A stretch of DNA of 64,000 bases from Methylotenera versatilis 7. Lineage in GTDB: Bacteria; Pseudomonadota; Gammaproteobacteria; Burkholderiales; Methylophilaceae. The stretch spans positions 1,054,001 to 1,118,000 of the forward strand of contig NZ_JUGF01000002.1 of assembly GCF_000799165.1 (NCBI RefSeq), in the 5' to 3' direction. Position numbers and translations under genes: made by a program. This document shows positions 43,527 through 52,748 of this stretch, piece after piece (positions within the stretch are counted from its first letter, which is position 1; every line of letters begins with the position of its first letter). Below the pieces are notes generated by a model. The model was given only the letters and a program-made list of their open reading frames with translations, was not told the DNA's origin and ran no database searches.

Positions 43527-45696
43527 ATTCCATCGCCAGTGTTTTTAAGCCTTCGCGACCAAAGTTAATTTTAATCACCAGATTAGCCGCATTGCCTTCG
43601 TAGCTCACCACCACACCATCACCGAATTTATTATGGCGTACACCCTGGCCGATTTTGTAAGGGTAAACATTAGTGTTTTGCGCAGATGTCTGTTGCGATT
43701 TTTGGCTGTAACTTTCACCGTAATTACTGCCCGATTTTGCCATCGGTCTACTGTTAAGTCGCTTGAGTAATCCTTCTGGTATTTCATCTAAAAAGCGCGA
43801 TGGAATGCCATAGCGCACTTGGCCATGCAGCATGCGGCTTTGTGCATGACTTAAGTATAAACGCTGACGCGCACGTGTTACCGCAACATACATCAGGCGG
43901 CGTTCTTCTTCTAAACCATTGTTTTCACTTAAACTTTGTTCGTGTGGGCAAAGGCCTTCTTCCAATCCGCTGATAAATACTGCCTTAAATTCCAGGCCTT
44001 TTGCGGCGTGCACCGTCATTAACTGTAGCGCATCATAACCAATCGTCGCTTGATGATCGCCAGCTTCCAAGCTCGCATGCGTTAAAAATTGCGTCATTAA
44101 ATCTTGTTCAGTATCCCCATCTACATTGTTGTGATTACCAAATGCCTGATTGGTAAATGCGACTGCGGCGGTGACTAGCTCTTCCAAGTTCTCAATGCGG
44201 TCTTCACCGTCTTTATCATTTTGATAATGCGCTTTTAAGCCAGAAAAGGTGGTGGCCAATTCAGCCACTTCCGCCAATGTGATGCCGTAGGCTTGATCTG
44301 TCATTTCGCGGATCAACGCGACAAACCCTTCAAGGCCTTTGCCACCGATCTTGCCATTACCGACTTTATTGGTCGCCGCTTGCCATAAACTGCAATCATT
44401 CTGGCGTGCGCCTTCTTGCAATAGTTCAAGGCTACGTGCGCCAATGCCGCGTGCAGGGAAGTTAATCACGCGTAAGAGAGCCGTGTCATCATTGGCGTTC
44501 GCCATCAGGCGCATGTAAGCCAGTGCATGCTTGATTTCTGCACGCTCAAAAAAGCGCAGGCCGCCATAAACACGATAGGGCAGGTTAGCGGAAAACAGTG
44601 CATGTTCCAGCACGCGTGATTGCGCATTGCTGCGATATAGCAATGCCATATCCGCCAGCGGCGTGCCTTCACTTTGTAACATTTTTACTTCATCGACAAT
44701 AAATTGCGCTTCGTCATTATCGTTATAAGCTTCGTAGATTCTAACGGGTTCGCCAGCGCCGGCACTTGTCCACAAATTTTTACCGAGACGGTTTTTGTTG
44801 TGCGAAATAATTGCGTTGGCGGCATCTAAAATATTGCTGTGGCTGCGGTAATTTTCTTCTAACTTAACGATATTCTGCACGTTAAAATCGGTTTCAAAAT
44901 CGCGCATATTACCCACGCGCGCGCCGCGAAAACCGTAAATCGACTGGTCATCGTCACCTACGGCAAATAAGCAATTCTCTTTGCCTGCTAATAACTTAAG
45001 CCATTGATATTGCAGTTTATTGGTATCTTGAAACTCATCCACCAGAATATATTGAAAGCGGCTTTGATAGTGATTACGAATACGTTCATCGCGACTTAAC
45101 AGTTCATAACATCGCAATAATAATTCCGCAAAATCCGCCACGCCTTCGCGGTTACATTGTTTGTCATATTCTTCATAGATTTCACGCAGTTTCTGGCTGT
45201 GGCTATCGTAAGCATCTACTTTGTTTGCCCGTAAACCCTCTTCTTTACAGCTATTGATATAGCCTTGTACTTGCTTTGGCACATACTTTTCGTCATCTAC
45301 GTTCATTAACTTCATCAAGCGCTTGATGCTGGATAATTGGTCGGCTGTATCTAAAATCTGGAATGTAGAAGGTAACCCAGCTTCTCGATGATGCGCGCGC
45401 AATAGGCGATTACATAAGCCGTGAAAAGTGCCAGCCCACATGCCGCGTGTGTTAATCGGCAACATGGCGGTTAAGCGCGTCAGCATTTCTTTGGCGGCTT
45501 TATTGGTAAAAGTCACCGCCATTAAACCCATTGGCGAAATCTGGCCTGTTTGAATCAACCAGGCAATGCGAGTAGTTAATACACGCGTCTTACCGCTACC
45601 TGCGCCTGCTAATATCAGTGCAGATTGGTGGGGCAAGGTAACAGCTTCAAGCTGCTTGCTATTTAGGCCAGTGAGAAGTGATTCTTGAGTATGCAT
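43504..45696 (-). CDS. uvrD: ATP-dependent DNA helicase UvrD/PcrA
   Basis: Superfamily 1A 3'-5' helicase of nucleotide excision and mismatch repair, 730 residues. It has Walker A LAGAGSGKTRVL near residue 32, motif Ia VTFTNKAAKEM, motif II LVDEFQDTN, motif III AVGDDDQSIYGFRGA, motif V/VI LMTVHAAKGLEFKAVF and YVAVTRARQRLYL. The C-terminal Tudor-like segment (GVRHNKFGDGVVVSYEG) that contacts RNA polymerase marks UvrD/PcrA rather than Rep. Its terminator overlaps the stop codon. The gene upstream (ung) is 400 bases away across a candidate sRNA. Confidence 0.95.
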   Translation of the reverse strand: MHTQESLLTGLNSKQLEAVTLPHQSALILAGAGSGKTRVLTTRIAWLIQTGQISPMGLMAVTFTNKAAKEMLTRLTAMLPINTRGMWAGTFHGLCNRLLRAHHREAGLPSTFQILDTADQLSSIKRLMKLMNVDDEKYVPKQVQGYINSCKEEGLRANKVDAYDSHSQKLREIYEEYDKQCNREGVADFAELLLRCYELLSRDERIRNHYQSRFQYILVDEFQDTNKLQYQWLKLLAGKENCLFAVGDDDQSIYGFRGARVGNMRDFETDFNVQNIVKLEENYRSHSNILDAANAIISHNKNRLGKNLWTSAGAGEPVRIYEAYNDNDEAQFIVDEVKMLQSEGTPLADMALLYRSNAQSRVLEHALFSANLPYRVYGGLRFFERAEIKHALAYMRLMANANDDTALLRVINFPARGIGARSLELLQEGARQNDCSLWQAATNKVGNGKIGGKGLEGFVALIREMTDQAYGITLAEVAELATTFSGLKAHYQNDKDGEDRIENLEELVTAAVAFTNQAFGNHNNVDGDTEQDLMTQFLTHASLEAGDHQATIGYDALQLMTVHAAKGLEFKAVFISGLEEGLCPHEQSLSENNGLEEERRLMYVAVTRARQRLYLSHAQSRMLHGQVRYGIPSRFLDEIPEGLLKRLNSRPMAKSGSNYGESYSQKSQQTSAQNTNVYPYKIGQGVRHNKFGDGVVVSYEGNAANLVIKINFGREGLKTLAMEYAKLEKI

Positions 45697-45799
45697 GCCG
45701 ATATTATCGCATGTGAGGCCGCGAATGAGGCGATGAGAGGCTGATAAAAAATTGAACGATAAGTGAACTAACTCAGATTTAAGGCATCTGAAACTATAT

Positions 45800-45911
45800 G
45801 AAAGCTAAGTTGATGCTTAGTTTTCTTTCCGCTTCTTTCCTCCCTGAGCGGAAGCCTTAGACTATGAGGCCTTTTTGCCCCGATTTATTCCCCTTGATCG
45901 GGGCTTTTTTT
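45800..45911 (+). ncRNA. Candidate sRNA with anti-Shine-Dalgarno loop
   Basis: This is in the 400-base uvrD-ung spacer, which has no ORF of note. Four hairpins lie in a row on the plus strand. (1) 45800-45825: a 10-bp stem with hexaloop TTGATG. (2) 45827-45853: stem TTCCGCT/AGCGGAA with the pyrimidine loop CTTTCCTCCCT, complementary to Shine-Dalgarno sequences. (3) 45854-45870: GCCT/AGGC stem followed by CTTTTTG. (4) 45877-45904: GCCCCGAT/ATCGGGGC with seven T's after it, a textbook intrinsic terminator. No clear promoter was found; the 5' end may lie somewhat upstream of 45800. A CU-rich loop plus terminator is the design of trans-acting sRNAs that mask ribosome sites, as in Neisseria. The rest of the gap (45912-46096) shows nothing I can name. 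Confidence 0.6.
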
Positions 45912-46096
45912 GACTTGCGTTAGGATGTAACTAACTTTTGCAAATTGTAAGCAAGTTGTAACGAGATGGCAAGTGCTTTATGGGAAATTTGGATTATTGC
46001 TCAGTTTTAATGATTAAGTTTTAGTCATTTATCACGAATTATTGATTCAATTTGGTTGAAAATCCAAGGCTAATCACTTAAATCGGCTAATAAATA

Positions 46097-46792
46097 TTAA
46101 ATTTGCCAATCAATTGGCGTTTTGCCTTGTCGTATCAAGTATTGGTTAATGGTAGAAAACTGACGATTGCCAAAAAATCCACGATGCGCAGACAAAGGCG
46201 ATGGATGTACCGACTTAAGCACAAGATGTTTTTTTTCATCGATAAACGCACCTTTTTTCTGCGCGTAACTGCCCCATAACACAAACACCAAACCTTCACG
46301 ATGCGCATTCAATGCGCTGATAGCAGCATCGGTAAATGACTCCCAACCTTTACCCTGATGTGCGCCTGCGTTACTCTGTTCTACTGTCAACGTTGCATTC
46401 AGCAGCAATACGCCTTGATCTGCCCAAGATGTTAAGTCGCCATTTCGACTCATCTTAATACCTAAATCAGACGAAATTTCTTTAAAGATATTCACCAAAG
46501 AGGGCGGTTGCGCAATGCCATGCGGAACAGAAAAACTTAAACCATGCGCCTGTGGCTGTCCTTTATCTAAGCCGTGATATGGATCTTGCCCAATAATCAC
46601 CACGCGCACTTGTTCAAATGGTGTGTGATTAAACGCATTAAAAATCAATGGACTAGGTGGAAAAATTACCTTGCCTGCCGCTTTCTCTTGTTTCAGAAAA
46701 TGCCGCAATGCCTGCATATAAGGTTTTTCGAGTTCATCGCCAATGACTGCTAGCCATGAGGGGTGAAGTTGACCAGATTTTTGTTGTGTCAT
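46097..46792 (-). CDS. ung: Uracil-DNA glycosylase
   Basis: Removes uracil from DNA in base excision repair. At 231 residues, family 1 UDG, it has the water-activating GQDPYHG motif near residue 64, [10 protein letters not shown] near 128, [13 protein letters not shown], and the DNA-intercalation loop [13 protein letters not shown] near 192. It stands alone on the minus strand. Spacers of about 300 and 100 bases on its two sides hold no other gene apart from the candidate sRNA. Confidence 0.96.
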   Translation of the reverse strand: MTQQKSGQLHPSWLAVIGDELEKPYMQALRHFLKQEKAAGKVIFPPSPLIFNAFNHTPFEQVRVVIIGQDPYHGLDKGQPQAHGLSFSVPHGIAQPPSLVNIFKEISSDLGIKMSRNGDLTSWADQGVLLLNATLTVEQSNAGAHQGKGWESFTDAAISALNAHREGLVFVLWGSYAQKKGAFIDEKKHLVLKSVHPSPLSAHRGFFGNRQFSTINQYLIRQGKTPIDWQI

Positions 46793-46896
46793 AGTGATTT
46801 TTAAAAGTTGGAATGAAACGTTAATAAATAAAGGATTTTAACTAATTCAAGATGTTAAGTGAGCGATTAATTTATACTCAGTAAATAGTTGGTTGT

Positions 46897-47457
46897 TTAT
46901 TTTTTCTCCATCACTTTTCTTATTTTCTCTAACTCTTCGACTAAAGGGTTTCTCTCACCCTCACTACCTTTATAGCCACGTAAATCAATATTGTGGATTT
47001 CTTTAACCTGCCTACCAGAGTATTCATAATTAGCAGTAATCTTAAACTGTGCGGGGCAAATATCTGATTTACCATTACCTTCAAAAAGTACCCAGCCTTG
47101 GGCTAATGCAAATATTAGTTCGGAATTTGGAGGGAAACTGTCCATGGGTGTAGTGAAAGCGACTTTGTTTTTAAGATTTCTATCATCTTGAGTTTCGCCG
47201 AACTGGAAGAAATCTTTATCAATAGTAAGCCTTAAGTTTTGTGCGGCATTTCGACCTGTATTTACTACACGAAGATAAATAAATGGTGTGTGAGGACGAA
47301 CAAAAGGGGAAACGGTTATATAAGGGCGCATCATTGCTTCAGATTGATTGCGCATTTCTTCAACAGTTGCTTTACTGGATTCTGCCATACGATGAGTAAG
47401 GAAAGCATATATCGCTGTGACGACTACAAGTATTGCCGTTAAGTATTCAATCACCAT
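46897..47457 (-). CDS. Membrane-anchored hypothetical protein, 186 residues
   Basis: Not recognised. One N-terminal transmembrane helix (residues 2-20) is followed by a coiled-coil-like stretch (ESSKATVEEMRNQSEAMMRP) and a probable beta-sandwich domain (about 45-160; PYITVSPFV, IYLRVVNTGRNAAQNLRLTI). A charged helical tail (NPLVEELEKIRKVMEKK) ends it. Single-helix proteins of this plan are scattered across bacteria without a known role. Its codon use is more AT-rich than ung and groEL around it, and it interrupts an otherwise housekeeping stretch, so horizontal gain is plausible. The start at ATG 47457 has no strong ribosome site. Confidence 0.7.
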   Translation of the reverse strand: MVIEYLTAILVVVTAIYAFLTHRMAESSKATVEEMRNQSEAMMRPYITVSPFVRPHTPFIYLRVVNTGRNAAQNLRLTIDKDFFQFGETQDDRNLKNKVAFTTPMDSFPPNSELIFALAQGWVLFEGNGKSDICPAQFKITANYEYSGRQVKEIHNIDLRGYKGSEGERNPLVEELEKIRKVMEKK

Positions 47458-47525
47458 TTTTTAATTCCATGTAAAGAATTTATCCTAATTGACGTGCTAG
47501 CTTGCGTCAAATAACAAACAGCAAT

Positions 47526-47553
47526 AAAAAACCTCGCCGAAGCGAGGTTTTGT
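47526..47553. terminator. Terminator downstream of groEL
   Basis: Stem AAAACCTCGC/GCGAGGTTTT with tetraloop CGAA and U-rich tails on both strands. It ends groESL transcripts about 150 bases after the groEL stop. It lies upstream of the start of the hypothetical gene, insulating it from read-through. Confidence 0.9.
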
Positions 47554-47574
47554 TTTTGAATGCTAGTTACAGCA

Positions 47575-47699
47575 TTTCAGCTTCAATTCGATGGTGAGGC
47601 TAGGCGGTGAAATCATTTTTGACGCAGACAGTACGTTAAGTACGGCAAGGAAAAAATGATGAAACCAACGACGCATCACCGAAGAAGTGAAAGTTGAAA
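47575..47699. repeat. Nested-palindrome intergenic element after groEL
   Basis: About 125 bases forming three nested inverted repeats. Outer arms TTTCAGCTTCAATTC.../...GTGAAAGTTGAAA pair imperfectly over about 23 positions (47575-47597 with 47676-47699). Middle arms are ATCATTTTT (47612-47620) and AAAAAATGAT (47651-47660). The innermost hairpin is GTAC-GTTAA-GTAC (47631-47643). It abuts the groEL stop codon and so becomes the 3' UTR of the groESL message. A second element of the same plan lies at 56083-56184. Confidence 0.55.
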
Positions 47700-49352
<1,653 letters not shown>

Positions 49353-49400
49353 CTAAAATTGGTTCAAATTTTAATTGAAAAGTGTTTTGGTCAAACCAAA

Positions 49401-49688
49401 TTATTCAACAATCGCCATGATGTCTTCTTCGCGCATCACTAGCAGTTCTTCGCCATCTACCTTAACGGTCTGGCCGGCGTATTTACCGAATAAAACTTTA
49501 TCGCCAACTTTAACGTCTAACGCATTGATCTTGCCGCTGTCATCACGTTTGCCGTTGCCTACTGCTGTTACCACGCCTTGGTCTGGTTTTTCTGTTGCTG
49601 AATCTGGAATAACGATGCCTGATGCTGTTGTACGTTCTTCTTCAGAGCGTTTTACAATAACGCGATCATGTAATGGACGAATTTTCAT
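49401..49688 (-). CDS. groES: Co-chaperonin GroES (Hsp10)
   Basis: Lid of the GroEL chamber. It has 95 residues: the opening [14 protein letters not shown], the mobile loop around [21 protein letters not shown], and [30 protein letters not shown] near the end. It is the first gene of the groESL operon. Upstream are a CIRCE operator and a sigma-32-like promoter, so both repression by HrcA and heat-shock activation are expected. Confidence 0.98.
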   Translation of the reverse strand: MKIRPLHDRVIVKRSEEERTTASGIVIPDSATEKPDQGVVTAVGNGKRDDSGKINALDVKVGDKVLFGKYAGQTVKVDGEELLVMREEDIMAIVE

Positions 49689-49761
49689 TCAATTTCTCCT
49701 GATGAGTGGTTTTTTGGTTAGTATTAATAAAGTTGATAAAATTGCTAGGCAATACGATATT

Positions 49762-49788
49762 TTAGCACTCGCATACCTTGATTGCTAA
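49762..49788 (-). promoter_or_regulatory. CIRCE operator (HrcA site) of groESL
   Basis: On the plus strand it reads TTAGCACTC-N9-GATTGCTAA, which differs from the CIRCE inverted repeat TTAGCACTC-N9-GAGTGCTAA at one base. It lies about 75 bases upstream of the groES start, just downstream of the sigma-32-like promoter. HrcA should repress here. Confidence 0.9.
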
Positions 49789-49816
49789 TATTGAGATTAA
49801 GTTTGTTTTTTTCAAG
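49787..49816 (-). promoter_or_regulatory. Sigma-32-like heat-shock promoter of groESL
   Basis: On the minus strand CTTGAAA (perfect -35) is followed after 14 bases by CTCAATATT, close to the sigma-32 -10 consensus CCCCATNTA. It adjoins the CIRCE operator. Combined sigma-32 and HrcA control is known for other betaproteobacterial groE operons. Confidence 0.7.
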
Positions 49817-49869
49817 TGTTTTAATTCGTTAACTTCATCAATATATGAATAATATTTAGAAGGTTTAAT

Positions 49870-50430
49870 TTGTCCTCTCCACATTTAGCAGAAGCCGCCA
49901 TACAGCAAATTAATTTGGGCTATAACGCGGAGCAGGATCGCCTGCTTTTTCGTGTCGGGCTAAGCGATAACACGGAGCTGTTGGTATGGCTAACCAATCG
50001 CATCACCAATATGATGTGGTCATTATTAACCGGTGAAGCGCACTTGCCAACGGCTACATCGATACAAGCAGAAACACCGCCAGAGCAGGCGGTTGAACAA
50101 TTTAAGCAAGAAATGCAAGCGGTAGATTCCTTGCAGAAAATGGATTTTAAAACCGAATATCAACCAAGACCAGAAGTGCGGAATGATGGTGCAATGTTAG
50201 CGACAAATGTGGTGTTAATTTCGCATGAAAATAAATCATCTTCGTTGGAGATGCCTTGTTTAGAAGGCGTTACTGTACGCATGAATTTAAACCCAGAATT
50301 GACTTTGGCCATTTGCAATATGCTGCAATTGGCTTGCAAAGAAGCGGGTTGGGCGATTGGTAGCATAATGGTGAGCCAGCCAAGCACGCAAATAGCGCCA
50401 CAAACAGATATTAAAAAGGTGTTGCATTGA
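49870..50430 (+). CDS. Conserved hypothetical protein, 186 residues
   Basis: Not recognised beyond similarity in kind to conserved betaproteobacterial hypotheticals. It is soluble, with no signal peptide or membrane segment. The N-terminal region (INLGYNAEQDRLLFRVGLSDNTELLVWLTNRIT) looks like a beta-rich fold. A Gln/Glu-rich middle precedes a C-terminal helix (ELTLAICNMLQLACKEAGW). The start is TTG at 49870 with AAGG seven bases upstream. Its TGA overlaps the ATG of the aldo/keto reductase gene (TGATG), so the two are translationally coupled. Confidence 0.75.
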   Translation: MSSPHLAEAAIQQINLGYNAEQDRLLFRVGLSDNTELLVWLTNRITNMMWSLLTGEAHLPTATSIQAETPPEQAVEQFKQEMQAVDSLQKMDFKTEYQPRPEVRNDGAMLATNVVLISHENKSSSLEMPCLEGVTVRMNLNPELTLAICNMLQLACKEAGWAIGSIMVSQPSTQIAPQTDIKKVLH

Positions 50431-51500
50431 TGGAATATACTAAATTAGGCCAAACAGATTTAAGCGTGTCAAAGATTTGTTTGGGAACGATGACTTATGG
50501 TGACCAGAATAGTGAAGTAGAAGCCCATGAGCAATTAGATTATGCTGTGGCGCAGGGCATTAACTTTATTGATACTGCCGAAATGTATCCTGTGCCGCCA
50601 AAGGCTGAAACGTATACGCGTACAGAAGTGATTGTTGGTAACTGGCTTAAGAATCAACCGCGCGACAAAATCGTGTTAGGCGGCAAAGCCGCTGGCCCTC
50701 GCCGCGGAATGCATTGGATTCGCGGTGGTCCAACTTCGTTAGATCGCGCCAATATCCGCGCGGCGATTGAAGGTTCCCTTAAACGTTTGCAAACTGATTA
50801 TATTGATGTGTACCAGTTACATTGGCCAGAACGCAATGTGCCGATGTTCGGGCAATATTTGTTTGATCCGGCCAATGAGTTTGAATCAGGTACTTATTTG
50901 CAAGGCGCACAAAAAAAGTGGGTGTCGATCCGGAATCAACTGGAAACTCTGGCGGAATTAATCAAAGAAGGCAAGATACGTTATATTGGCTTATCAAACG
51001 AGCAGCCGTGGGGCGTGATGGAGTTTGTGCGTATCGCCAAAGAATACGACTTGCCACAAGTTACCAGCGTGCAAAACTGTTATAACCTGATTAATCGCGG
51101 TATGGAATTTGGTATGTCCGAAGTGCTATTTCGTGAGAATGTCAGCCTGCTGGCTTATTCACCGCTGGCTTTTGGACATTTAACCGGAAAATATATTGAT
51201 GACCCCGCTGCGAAAGGCCGTGTGACCCAATTTTTAGGCTATGCACAGCGTTATAAAAAACCGAATGTGCCAACCGCCAGTGCTGCTTATACGCAACTTG
51301 CGCGTGACAATGATATAACACCGACGCAGATGGCACTTTCTTTTGTATACCATCGCTGGTTTGTTGCCAGCACGATTATTGGCGCTACATCAATGGTGCA
51401 GTTAAAAGAGAATATTGCTGCGTGGCAATACAAATTATCCGACCAAGTGTTGAACGAGATTGAGGCGCTACACTTGAAATATATGAATCCAGCACCTTAA
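50430..51500 (+). CDS. Aldo/keto reductase (Tas-like)
   Basis: NADP(H)-dependent aldo/keto reductase with the (beta/alpha)8 fold, similar to E. coli Tas. Catalytic residues are visible: Asp in FIDTAEMYP (near 48), Tyr of the same segment, Lys in VLGGKAAG, and His in YQLHWPERNVP near 127. The GLSNEQPWGVMEF and IIGATSMVQLKENIAAW segments are typical. I place the start at ATG 50430, which overlaps the preceding stop; an in-frame TTG one codon earlier is less likely. The physiological substrate is unknown. Confidence 0.9.
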   Translation: MEYTKLGQTDLSVSKICLGTMTYGDQNSEVEAHEQLDYAVAQGINFIDTAEMYPVPPKAETYTRTEVIVGNWLKNQPRDKIVLGGKAAGPRRGMHWIRGGPTSLDRANIRAAIEGSLKRLQTDYIDVYQLHWPERNVPMFGQYLFDPANEFESGTYLQGAQKKWVSIRNQLETLAELIKEGKIRYIGLSNEQPWGVMEFVRIAKEYDLPQVTSVQNCYNLINRGMEFGMSEVLFRENVSLLAYSPLAFGHLTGKYIDDPAAKGRVTQFLGYAQRYKKPNVPTASAAYTQLARDNDITPTQMALSFVYHRWFVASTIIGATSMVQLKENIAAWQYKLSDQVLNEIEALHLKYMNPAP

Positions 51501-51567
51501 CCAACACTTTGGCTTGTTAATTGAGTCGTTCGTTGGTTCAATGAATAGGTTAATAATTAGGAAGACT

Positions 51568-52740
51568 ATGCATCAAAGCAAACAGCGCGCATTTAATTGC
51601 GCCGTATCATTTTTGGGCTTGTTCATCGCATCGCTGTCGCTAGAGGCGCAAGAAGTATTGACGGTAGAACAGGCGCTAAACAAATGCAAAAATACCTATC
51701 CATCACAGTTTGAATCAAAAAAACGCCTAGCCTGTTTTGATAGCATCAGCACACCAGCGATTGAAGTCAATGCGGTGGAGTCGCTGAGTGATAATCCGAA
51801 CACAGCAGACGGCGATGTTGCCACAGACAATGCGTCAAAAGGTGTCTTGGTAGCAAAAGAAAAACCAGTCGCCATCGCGGTTAAAAAAACCAATGCGGAT
51901 TTAACTTATCTGGAAAGAAAATGGCGCTTAACTTCGGAAGGCGATTGGAATATCAGCGATTTTGAGATTTATAAATCTAACTACTTATTATTCAGCCATA
52001 CTGATAATACCAACGACACGCCGCAAAGTCCGAACCACATCAATACAGAAAATCGTAATCTGGATGCAGAGGATTTGAAATTTCAGTTGAGCCTGAAAAC
52101 TGAGCTATACAATAATATTCCATTGATTCGCGATTTGCCTTATGTCACCAGCTCCAGGCTTTGGGGCGCTTATACGCAAAAATCCAACTGGCAGCTTTTT
52201 GATCCCAGAGCTTCCAGACCTTTGCGCGAAAATAATTACGAGCCGGAATTGATTCTATCTTTAGGTATCGATAATGAGATTGATGGTGAGAGAAAAGATT
52301 ACATTCCTAGAATGCTGAATCTTGGTGTGGTGCATCAATCCAATGGGCGCTCAAATCCGACTTCCAGAAGCTGGAATCGCGTTTATCTGGAAAGTGGTTG
52401 GGAGTTAACCGACCGGATATCACTGATGGTGCGGCCATGGTGGCGCATTCCGGAAGATAAACAGAAAGATGATAATCCTGATATTGAAAAGTTTCTGGGT
52501 TACGGCGATGTGACTGTACGCTATGAAACGCCTTCTGGCAAAACTGCGCTTTCTGTTTTAATGCGCAATAATTTACGTAGCGATAACAAAGGTTTCGCTC
52601 AAATTGATTTGCAACAGCGCGTGTTCAATAACCCTTACATCAAATTGCATATGATGCTCTCCAAAGGTTATGGTGATACTTTGCTTGATTACAACCATTC
52701 ACAAAGTATCTTGGGCTTTGGGATATCACTTGGTGAGTAA
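51568..52740 (+). CDS. pldA: Outer membrane phospholipase A1
   Basis: Outer membrane phospholipase (OMPLA), an integral beta-barrel that hydrolyses surface phospholipids and helps keep lipid asymmetry. The catalytic His-Ser lies in VVHQSNGRSNPTSRSWNRVYLE (HxSNG, with the Asn further on). Upstream are a signal peptide (ending near LEAQ) and about 90 residues of a soluble N-terminal extension with a CK...CFDS cysteine pair, as in betaproteobacterial forms. I chose ATG 51568, which has AGGAAG just upstream; a longer reading from 51514 would put 18 extra residues before the signal peptide. bioA follows after 8 bases. Confidence 0.9.
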   Translation: MHQSKQRAFNCAVSFLGLFIASLSLEAQEVLTVEQALNKCKNTYPSQFESKKRLACFDSISTPAIEVNAVESLSDNPNTADGDVATDNASKGVLVAKEKPVAIAVKKTNADLTYLERKWRLTSEGDWNISDFEIYKSNYLLFSHTDNTNDTPQSPNHINTENRNLDAEDLKFQLSLKTELYNNIPLIRDLPYVTSSRLWGAYTQKSNWQLFDPRASRPLRENNYEPELILSLGIDNEIDGERKDYIPRMLNLGVVHQSNGRSNPTSRSWNRVYLESGWELTDRISLMVRPWWRIPEDKQKDDNPDIEKFLGYGDVTVRYETPSGKTALSVLMRNNLRSDNKGFAQIDLQQRVFNNPYIKLHMMLSKGYGDTLLDYNHSQSILGFGISLGE

Positions 52741-52748
52741 TATTCTTT

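Noticed and set aside
45800-45911. Candidate sRNA on the minus strand
   Set aside because: The U-run occurs only on the plus strand; the minus strand reading lacks a terminator.
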